Source: Streptococcus sp. A12 (GTDB taxonomy: Bacteria; Bacillota; Bacilli; Lactobacillales; Streptococcaceae). Taken from it: a DNA stretch of 26,446 nt. Position numbers and translations under genes: made by a program. The number at the start of each line of letters is the position of its first letter. The stretch's first letter is position 1. Of the stretch, positions 21,222-26,446 are shown in pieces. The notes beneath the pieces were generated by a model. It saw only the letters and a program-made list of their open reading frames with translations, was not told the origin of the DNA and did not search any database. The stretch is taken from positions 1-26,446 of the forward strand of contig NZ_CAJPOU010000020.1 of the NCBI RefSeq assembly GCF_905372335.1, in the 5' to 3' direction.

Positions 21222-22457
21222 ATGAAATTTGTAGGACTTGTAGGATCAAACTACGACCAATCATATAACCGCAAACTTTTGGAATTCATCCGTCGTCATT
21301 TTAAGATCAAATTTGAATTAGAAGTTCTTGAAATCGACGAAATTCCAATGTTTAACCAAGATGAAAAATGGGACGAAAGCTTCCAATTGCGTCTCCTTAA
21401 CAATAAAATCACCCGTGCCGACGGAGTCATTATCGCAACTCCTGAACACAACCACACCATTTCAGCAGGTCTAAAATCTGTACTAGAATGGCTATCCTAT
21501 GAAGTGCATCCTTTTGAAAGCAAACCTGTCATGATTGTGGGTGCTTCTTACTATGACCAAGGGACTTCTCGTGCCCAAGTTCACCTTCGTAAGATTCTGG
21601 ATGCTCCAGGTGTCAATGCCTATACCCTTCCAGGAAATGAATTTCTTCTAGGAAAAGCGAAAGAAGCTTTTGATGCAGATGGCAACATCATTAACGAAGG
21701 GACTGTAAAATTCCTTGAAACCTGTTTAGATAACTTTGTGAAATACGTAGGAGTCGTTTCTAAATTGAAAAAACCAAAACCAATTGAACCAGAAGATTTG
21801 GATTGCGGAAAACCAATCGCTACTACTATTACTGAGGTTGATCCGGATGATCCAGATTGGGTAGAAAAAGTTGCAGAAATTACAGGGGCTGTATCTGGTG
21901 ATACATACGTCAAATTGGACCACGGTATCCTGACTGTTAATCAAATCGATATGTTCTTGAAAGCTATGCCTTTCGAATTGACATATGCTGATGATAACAA
22001 CCAGTTTCTCTACTACAACAATGCCCACCAAGATCCAGATACCATGTTTGCAAAACGCGTGCCACCTCAATCAGGTAGCCGGATGTCAACCGTTCACGGT
22101 TCTCTTCCACCAGCACGTATGAAAAACGTTGAATGGGTCATCGGTACTCTTCGCAATGGAAACCAGGAATATGTTCGTACTATTGTTCCAGGATCTCCTG
22201 AAGGCGTGATCAATACTCACAACTATCAAGCTATGTACTATCCAGATGGTTCATATGCTGGTATCAACGAAATTGTCTTTAACTTCCAGCCATGGTTGGA
22301 CTGGTACCTTCAAACAACTGGTCAACGCTTAGTAGGCGGTAGCGGACCATTCGCTCCTGCTGGCGGCCATGGGGATGCAGACGCAACTTCAGGTGCTTCA
22401 GATGCTGGAGGACACGGTGACGCAGCTGCTGATGCTACATCTGGTGCAAGCAACTAA
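21222..22457 (+). CDS. FMN reductase fused to PAS-like domain and double flavinylation tail
   Basis: A 411-residue cytosolic protein with three parts. Residues 1-185 are an NAD(P)H:FMN reductase domain (GSNYDQSYNRK, TPEHNHTISAG, GASYYDQGTSRAQ). After a Pro/acidic linker, residues about 233-365 look like the PAS_10-type domain found at the C-terminus of DUF438 proteins (GILTVNQIDMFLKAMPFELT; later the YPDGSYAGINEIVFNFQPW strand pair). Residues 380-411 form a Gly/Ala/Asp tail with two copies of D-A-T-S-G-A-S (387-393 and 404-410), matching the ApbE target rule Dxx(S/T)GA(S/T). The apbE gene lies two genes upstream in the same operon. I infer covalent FMN on S393 and S410. Strong codon bias suggests abundant expression. 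Confidence 0.88.
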   Translation: MKFVGLVGSNYDQSYNRKLLEFIRRHFKIKFELEVLEIDEIPMFNQDEKWDESFQLRLLNNKITRADGVIIATPEHNHTISAGLKSVLEWLSYEVHPFESKPVMIVGASYYDQGTSRAQVHLRKILDAPGVNAYTLPGNEFLLGKAKEAFDADGNIINEGTVKFLETCLDNFVKYVGVVSKLKKPKPIEPEDLDCGKPIATTITEVDPDDPDWVEKVAEITGAVSGDTYVKLDHGILTVNQIDMFLKAMPFELTYADDNNQFLYYNNAHQDPDTMFAKRVPPQSGSRMSTVHGSLPPARMKNVEWVIGTLRNGNQEYVRTIVPGSPEGVINTHNYQAMYYPDGSYAGINEIVFNFQPWLDWYLQTTGQRLVGGSGPFAPAGGHGDADATSGASDAGGHGDAAADATSGASN

Positions 22458-22458
22458 T

Positions 22459-22489
22459 AAAAAAATGAAGCTTTATGCTTCATTTTTTT
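22459..22489. terminator. bidirectional terminator between the reductase operon and the thioredoxin gene
   Basis: AAAAAAATGAAGC and GCTTCATTTTTTT form a perfect stem with a TTTAT loop. Convergent genes end on both sides, two bases after the reductase stop on the left and overlapping the thioredoxin lipoprotein stop on the right, and both strands have T-tracts. Confidence 0.92.
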
Positions 22490-23060
22490 ATTTCAACTCT
22501 TTGATAATCTTCTTGGCATCTTCATTTGAAATTGCCCCTAATTGAACATGTCCAATCTTTCCTTGGCTATCAATAAAGACTTCCGTAGGGATCGAACGGA
22601 CTTGGTAATTCATAAAGGCAGATCCGTCCGGATTGTACAAAACAGGAACTGATTGATAGTCTTGTTGGGCAAACCATTTGACGAACTCTTCTTCTGTTTT
22701 TTCCCCTTGCATCCCCGGTGCCATAACGGTGAGAATCTCAAAGTCCCTATCTTTTTCTTCAACCAATTTATTCAGTTCAGGCATACTTTGTCGGCAAGGA
22801 CCACACCAAGTCGCCCAGAATTTCAAGTAAACCTTTTTGCCTCTATAGTCTGAAAGTTTGACTGTATTCCCCTTCATATCCTTTAGCTCGAAGTCACTGG
22901 CTTCTTTTCCTACCAAGGGATGTTTACTAGCAGTTGTATTGGTCATTGATTGATTATCCATGGATTGATTGTTCATGCCGCTTTCAGACTGATTCATAGA
23001 GCAAGCAGTCAGAATGGATAGAGAAAGAAGCGAAAAACAGGCGTATTTAATAACTTTCAT
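22488..23060 (-). CDS. extracellular thioredoxin-like lipoprotein (TlpA/ResA type, Etrx-like)
   Basis: A membrane-tethered thiol-disulfide reductase acting outside the cell. A lipoprotein signal ends at I-L-T-A-C20. It is followed by an unusual Met/Asn/Gln/Ser linker with NQSM repeats (22-42), then a TlpA-like domain with W-C-G-P-C (Cys86, Cys89), F-W-A-T at its front and a cis-Pro loop S-I-P-T. It follows ccdA by 22 bases, matching the pneumococcal ccdA-etrx pairs in which Etrx passes electrons to extracellular methionine sulfoxide reductase MsrAB. No msrAB gene lies in this window. The GAGGTTTAC site precedes ATG 23060. Confidence 0.9.
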   Translation of the reverse strand: MKVIKYACFSLLSLSILTACSMNQSESGMNNQSMDNQSMTNTTASKHPLVGKEASDFELKDMKGNTVKLSDYRGKKVYLKFWATWCGPCRQSMPELNKLVEEKDRDFEILTVMAPGMQGEKTEEEFVKWFAQQDYQSVPVLYNPDGSAFMNYQVRSIPTEVFIDSQGKIGHVQLGAISNEDAKKIIKELK

Positions 23061-23082
23061 AATGAGTAAACCTCCATTTGAT

Positions 23083-23790
23083 TTATGAAAAGATAGCAGA
23101 CAAGCTATTCAATTGTCCCAAGAGCAACAAAATCCCCATAATGATGATGATCAAGCCACCAATTTTCTTCAGTAACAAGAGGTGGGGTTTTAGACGATTA
23201 AAGTATGGGAGAACAATCCCAGACGCTAAGGCCAAAAGTAAAAACGGAATAGCCATCCCTAATGTATAGATAAAGAGATAGAGAGCACCCATGAGGGCAT
23301 CTTGACCATTGGATGCTGCTAAGGCAAGTACAGAGCCGAGAACCGGACCGATACATGGCGTCCAGCCAAAGCTAAAACCAAGCCCAAGCAGAAAAGCTGA
23401 AAGTAATTCATTCTTGTGCTTGTTCGCCCCGAAATCCATTGTCTTTTGCTTTTCTAAGAAGTTAAAGTGAAAGACTTCCATCTGATGAAGACCAAGGATA
23501 ATGATCAGCGCTCCCATCAAGTATCGGAACCAGTTGGTGTACATGATTTGACCAAGTAGACCTGCCCCGAAACCAATAATGAGGAAAATAACAGAAATCC
23601 CTGCGATAAAACACAAGGTCTTTACGAGACCATGCCAGCGAATCTTCTTCCCAAAAATTTGAATGGATTTTTCCTGATCACTTCCTAGCAAGACCCCGAT
23701 ATATACCGGAAGCAAAGGGAAGACACAGGGAGAGAAAAAGGAGAGAATCCCTGCCAGAAAGACAGTGAAGGAGAAAACGATTTGATTCAT
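23083..23790 (-). CDS. ccdA: CcdA/DsbD-like thiol-disulfide transporter
   Basis: A membrane protein that carries reducing power from cytosolic thioredoxin to the surface lipoprotein downstream. The 235 residues contain six hydrophobic segments and the two redox cysteines in the paired motifs F-S-P-C-V-F-P (C22) and G-W-T-P-C-I-G-P (C146). ATG 23790 is preceded by ACGGAGTATTTT. An extended -10 promoter (TGT-TATACT, TATACT at 23827-23822) sits about 35 bases upstream. It is the first gene of a two-gene operon with the thioredoxin lipoprotein. Confidence 0.94.
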   Translation of the reverse strand: MNQIVFSFTVFLAGILSFFSPCVFPLLPVYIGVLLGSDQEKSIQIFGKKIRWHGLVKTLCFIAGISVIFLIIGFGAGLLGQIMYTNWFRYLMGALIIILGLHQMEVFHFNFLEKQKTMDFGANKHKNELLSAFLLGLGFSFGWTPCIGPVLGSVLALAASNGQDALMGALYLFIYTLGMAIPFLLLALASGIVLPYFNRLKPHLLLLKKIGGLIIIIMGILLLLGQLNSLSAIFS

Positions 23791-23821
23791 AAAATACTCC
23801 GTATATTGATATGCTACAACT

Positions 23822-23830
23822 AGTATAACA
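23822..23830 (-). promoter_or_regulatory. extended -10 promoter of ccdA operon
   Basis: TGTTATACT on the minus strand (23830-23822). No good -35 at 17 bases, as expected for an extended -10 promoter. Confidence 0.65.
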
Positions 23831-23904
23831 TTCCAGCTCCTAAATTAAAAATTTCTGCTACGCTTTGATTTCTAAACAATCATTTAGAAACCAGTTTCAA
23901 AGCC

Positions 23905-23938
23905 AAACAAAAACTCCAAAGAATATCACTCTGGAGTT
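23905..23938 (-). terminator. brnQ terminator
   Basis: On the minus strand AACTCCAGAG and TCTTTGGAGTT pair imperfectly around TGATAT, followed by TTTTTG. It lies 15 bases beyond the brnQ stop. Confidence 0.75.
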
Positions 23939-23952
23939 CAATTGACGACTTA

Positions 23953-25263
23953 TTATTCTTCTGCGCTTTGTTTATTTGGCAAGAAAAGAGAGATGACAAT
24001 ACCAACTACTGCTGGGAGTAACCATGGGAGGGATTGGGTAGCAAATGGTAAAGTTTTAATGATGTTTGCAAGACCTGTAAGTTTGAAGGTGCTTGCAAGA
24101 ACATCTGCAATCGCCACCAAGCTAACTAAGAAAATAGTCAGTTGCATTCCTGGTTTTGATAGTTGAGTAAATTTGTTTACAATCACAATCAACACTATAG
24201 TAATGGTGATTGGATAGAGGATCATCAAGACAGGTAATGAATAGGCAATAATGGCGCTCAAGCCAAGATTGGCAATCGCAAAACCAATCAAAGTGAAGAT
24301 TGTCGCATAGACCTTGTAAGAGATTTTAGGGAAGGTATTATGGAAGAATTCCCCTGTTGACACGATCAAACCGGCTGTTGTCGTGAAGCAAGTCACCGTC
24401 ACCATACCCGCAAGGAAGATTTGAGCAGCTGGCCCAAAGATAGCCTTGGTCGCTTCTGAAAGGACATAGACCCCTTTATTGGCATCAGATGCCATCACTT
24501 TTGCTGGAATTGGGAAATGATTTCCAAGGTAACCCAACCCAATGTATAAAATACTAAAGCCAATGGCTACAACGATTCCAACGATCCAGATGGTTTTAAT
24601 GTATTCCTTCTTGCTGGTGAAACCAAGTTGATTGAGGGTTGTTACCGCAATCACACTAAAGGCCACTGAAGCAAGGGCATCCAAGGTATTGTACCCTTCA
24701 AGGAAACCTTGACCAAAGGCAGATGCTTGGTAGGCTCCTGTTGCCACTTGTGGCGCGTGTCCGCTGTACTTGAGAGCACCTAGGACAACCAGTACAACGA
24801 TCAAGATAGCAAAGATTGGTGTCAAAATCCGTCCAATACTATCTAGGATCTTAGATGGATAGAGGGCAATCAAATAGGCTAAACAGAAATAAACCAAGGT
24901 GAAAATGAAGAGTCTACTGCCAGATTGTCCTAACAAGGGGGCAATCCCAACTTCATAGGAAACGGTAGCCGTTCTTGGAATAGCAAAGAAAGGACCAATA
25001 GAGAGGTACAAGGCTACCAGATAAACGATAGCAAACCAAGGGGCGATTTTACGTGAAATCTCATGAATATAACCTTTAGGATTGAGCGTCCCAATAATCA
25101 GGGTAACAATGGCAATCCCCACTCCTGATAAGACAAATCCAGCAATAGCTGGCCAAAAATGGCTACCCGACTGGGCACCTAGCGCAGGTGGAAAGATCAA
25201 ATTCCCTGCACCGAAGAAAATACCAAATAACAGTAAACCTGTTAAGGAACCTTTTCGTAACAT
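23953..25263 (-). CDS. brnQ: branched-chain amino acid transport system II carrier
   Basis: A sodium- or proton-coupled carrier for leucine, isoleucine and valine (LIVCS family). Starting at MLRKGSLTGLLLFG gives 436 residues with about 12 membrane segments. Family features are the N-terminal F-G-I-F-F-G-A-G-N-L-I-F-P-P-A-L-G and the central EGYNTLDALASVAFS segment. An earlier ATG at 25323 falls in the -35 hexamer, whereas ATG 25263 has AAAGGAGAACAC, so the latter is chosen. It is monocistronic. No T-box or convincing CodY box was seen upstream. Confidence 0.94.
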   Translation of the reverse strand: MLRKGSLTGLLLFGIFFGAGNLIFPPALGAQSGSHFWPAIAGFVLSGVGIAIVTLIIGTLNPKGYIHEISRKIAPWFAIVYLVALYLSIGPFFAIPRTATVSYEVGIAPLLGQSGSRLFIFTLVYFCLAYLIALYPSKILDSIGRILTPIFAILIVVLVVLGALKYSGHAPQVATGAYQASAFGQGFLEGYNTLDALASVAFSVIAVTTLNQLGFTSKKEYIKTIWIVGIVVAIGFSILYIGLGYLGNHFPIPAKVMASDANKGVYVLSEATKAIFGPAAQIFLAGMVTVTCFTTTAGLIVSTGEFFHNTFPKISYKVYATIFTLIGFAIANLGLSAIIAYSLPVLMILYPITITIVLIVIVNKFTQLSKPGMQLTIFLVSLVAIADVLASTFKLTGLANIIKTLPFATQSLPWLLPAVVGIVISLFLPNKQSAEE

Positions 25264-25294
25264 GTGTTCTCCTTTACATTTTTCAATCTTATCT

Positions 25295-25323
25295 AGTATA
25301 ACAGCTTTCTTCCACCACGGCAA
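25295..25323 (-). promoter_or_regulatory. brnQ: brnQ promoter
   Basis: TTGCCG (25323-25318), a 17-base spacer and TATACT (25300-25295) with TG one base upstream, on the minus strand. Leader about 25 bases. Confidence 0.8.
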
Positions 25324-25434
25324 TTCTTTTTATCTGATTTATTCACTTAATAACTAACTTATGGGTTGAGCTATTTTGTTATGAAATATCAGGGTACAAA
25401 TTAATGCACTTATTTACATCTTCATCCATTAATT

Positions 25435-25475
25435 AAAAAAGTGCTTCTCTACTATCTAACAGAGGAGCACTTTTG
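25435..25475 (-). terminator. terminator of the GNAT gene
   Basis: AAGTGCTCCTCT and AGAGAAGCACTT (minus strand, 25472-25461 and 25450-25439) form a 12-bp stem with one mismatch and a 10-base loop, then TTTT. The rest of 25324-25434 holds nothing recognisable. Confidence 0.85.
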
Positions 25476-25478
25476 TTT

Positions 25479-26033
25479 TTAATCTTCACTAAAGCGTCGG
25501 TATTGGATACGGAAATCAAAATAATTCTCTTCCTGAAGTTTACGGAAGATATCACGGTAGGCCTCCTCATCGAAGCCCTCTCCTCGGTAGAGAATCTCAA
25601 AACTAAGGTCTTCGTATTCAAGAAAAGCATTGGCTGTTTTAAAGCCATTTCGAATATAGAAATCCATCCGAGCTTGACGTTGCTCTAGATTATCACATTC
25701 TTCATCCAATCTCTCAACTTCTAACAACATGGTCCGTTGGTAAAATTCCACTAATTTTTCAATAATTTCTTGACCATAGCCGTGACTCCGCAAGTGAGGC
25801 ATAATGGCAAAGAAACTGACGTAAAAGGCCTTGGTATTTGAAATAGCAAAGGCAAATCCGACAAATTCTTCCTCATTGTAAAAAGCGAAAAAGTGAGCGT
25901 CATCATTATCCGTATAGCGTAAAAACTCCGATAAAGAAATTCGTTCCTCTTCTGGAAAAGCCTCAATATTTAACCTCTCGACCTTGTCCAAATCTGGGAA
26001 CGTTTCAGTGATTAATTGGCTGGTTAAGCGCAT
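25479..26033 (-). CDS. GNAT family N-acetyltransferase
   Basis: A 184-residue single-domain acetyltransferase of unknown substrate. The acetyl-CoA loop is H-L-R-S-H-G-Y-G (an RxxGxG form) after the beta-4 strand AFYVSFFAIMP. The later ARMDFYIRNGFKTANAFLEY segment is the usual C-terminal GNAT element. The frame is open to 26102, but that upstream part overlaps the promoter (TATAAT at 26060-26055). ATG 26033 has GGAGG four bases upstream and is chosen. A long acidic C-terminus (EEAYRDIFRKLQEEN) is a distinctive feature. It stands alone between two terminators. Confidence 0.85.
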   Translation of the reverse strand: MRLTSQLITETFPDLDKVERLNIEAFPEEERISLSEFLRYTDNDDAHFFAFYNEEEFVGFAFAISNTKAFYVSFFAIMPHLRSHGYGQEIIEKLVEFYQRTMLLEVERLDEECDNLEQRQARMDFYIRNGFKTANAFLEYEDLSFEILYRGEGFDEEAYRDIFRKLQEENYFDFRIQYRRFSED

Positions 26034-26054
26034 AAAGCCTCCATTTCTGCTACG

Positions 26055-26083
26055 ATTATAGCAAATAAAACAACCACCTTCAA
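26055..26083 (-). promoter_or_regulatory. promoter of the GNAT gene
   Basis: TTGAAG (26083-26078), a 17-base spacer and TATAAT (26060-26055) on the minus strand. Transcription should begin about 15 bases before the start codon at 26033. Confidence 0.8.
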
Positions 26084-26122
26084 GAAATCCGACTTCTAAC
26101 AAAATGAAGTGTTTTGCCTAAC

Positions 26123-26146
26123 AAAAAAGAGCGACTGCTCTTTTTT
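26123..26146 (-). terminator. terminator of the ABC transporter gene
   Basis: AAAAAAGAGC and GCTCTTTTTT form a perfect hairpin with an AGTC loop on the minus strand, 8 bases after the stop at 26154. Confidence 0.9.
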
Positions 26147-26153
26147 GACGTTT

Positions 26154-26446
26154 TTATTGAGCATCTACTTTCTTGGTGAATTGGCTCATATACAAGTCGT
26201 AATAGAATCCTTTTGCATCCAAAAGAGACTCATGATTCCCTTGTTCGATGATTTGCCCCTCTTTAAGGACTAAAATCTTATCCGCTTCTTGGATTGTAGA
26301 CAAGCGGTGAGCAATGACAAAGCTAGTCCGTCCCTTCATCAAGTTCTTCATAGCCTTTTGAATCAAGAGTTCCAGGCGGGTATCCACTGAGGATGTCGCT
26401 TCATCCAAAATCAAAATTTTAGGATCAGCTAGAAGGGCACGCGCAA
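26154..26446 (-). CDS. ABC exporter, C-terminal part of the ATPase domain (runs off the window)
   Basis: The last 97 codons of an ABC transporter; the membrane domain and the Walker A region lie beyond 26446. The visible part reads R-A-L-L-A-D-P-K, then Walker B I-L-I-L-D-E-A-T-S-S-V-D with D-loop. The H-loop I-A-H-R-L-S-T-I, DKILVLKEGQIIEQG and HESLLDAKGFYYDLYMSQF follow. This is typical of fused TM-NBD multidrug or lipid exporters (LmrA/BmrA type), often encoded as heterodimer pairs in streptococci. Substrate cannot be judged from this part. Confidence 0.93.
   Translation of the reverse strand, partial: ARALLADPKILILDEATSSVDTRLELLIQKAMKNLMKGRTSFVIAHRLSTIQEADKILVLKEGQIIEQGNHESLLDAKGFYYDLYMSQFTKKVDAQ

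Noticed and set aside
25264..25323. N-terminal extension of BrnQ from 25323
   Set aside because: It overlaps the -35/-10 hexamers; ATG 25263 has AAAGGAGA.
25324..25434. 16-codon frame and AT-rich spacer upstream of brnQ
   Set aside because: No ribosome site, no structure beyond the neighbouring terminator.
1..26446. CRISPR arrays, tRNA/rRNA genes, insertion sequences
   Set aside because: No regular direct repeats with spacers, no cloverleaf or rRNA signatures, and no transposase-like frames were seen.

Overview
The window is chromosomal DNA of a low-GC Gram-positive coccus, almost certainly an oral Streptococcus of the mitis/sanguinis type. The grounds are the tdk-GNAT-prfA order, a streptococcal water-forming NADH oxidase (nox), an xpt-pbuX pair behind a guanine riboswitch, an Etrx/CcdA thioredoxin-lipoprotein pair, strong TTGNNN-17-TATAAT promoters and AGGAGG ribosome sites. 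Most genes lie on the minus strand. The plus strand carries a tautomerase (1975-2157) and the apbE-FMN reductase operon (19650-22457). The species cannot be fixed from sequence reading alone.

Layout. 1-1862: tdk, a GNAT acetyltransferase and the 5' part of prfA. 1975-2336: a 4-oxalocrotonate tautomerase followed by a highly structured intergenic repeat. 2335-3681: a MATE exporter. 3799-6858: a purine-salvage block, guaC, guanine riboswitch, xpt and pbuX, with a consensus PurBox upstream of guaC. 6969-8430: an alpha/beta hydrolase, a maltose-type O-acetyltransferase and a previously overlooked 41-codon membrane peptide gene. 8605-11510: an AT-rich accessory island with three tandem membrane-anchored paralogues, the tail of a fourth, a truncated lipase-like reading frame and two small helical proteins. 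This looks like an eroded or remodelled type VII secretion (LXG/lipase) effector-immunity locus.

11663-16315: the iron/heme system efeO-efeB-efeU with its own tatC-tatA; EfeB is the evident Tat substrate. A CodY-like box overlaps the efeO promoter. 16409-17950: a ClC antiporter with a TrkA-C domain. 18058-19434: nox with a perfect CcpA cre site at its promoter. 19650-22457: a cytosolic ApbE flavin transferase, a 201-residue FMN reductase, and a 411-residue FMN reductase fused to a PAS-like domain and a Gly/Ala/Asp tail holding two copies of the ApbE flavinylation motif. I regard this as the most interesting system in the window: a soluble reductase apparently carrying covalent FMN on a flexible C-terminal arm, next to its modifying enzyme.

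22488-23790: a surface thioredoxin lipoprotein and its CcdA electron feeder. 23953-25263: a BrnQ branched-chain amino acid carrier. 25479-26033: a GNAT protein. 26154-26446: the C-terminal end of an ABC exporter.

From about 11.6 to 23.8 kb the genes form a redox neighbourhood: DyP peroxidase, NADH oxidase, flavin transferase, flavin reductases and extracellular thioredoxin. The regulatory sites seen (PurBox, guanine riboswitch, CodY-like box, several cre-like sites) tie purine salvage, iron uptake and redox genes to nutrient state. Those regulatory links are inferences from motif matches.
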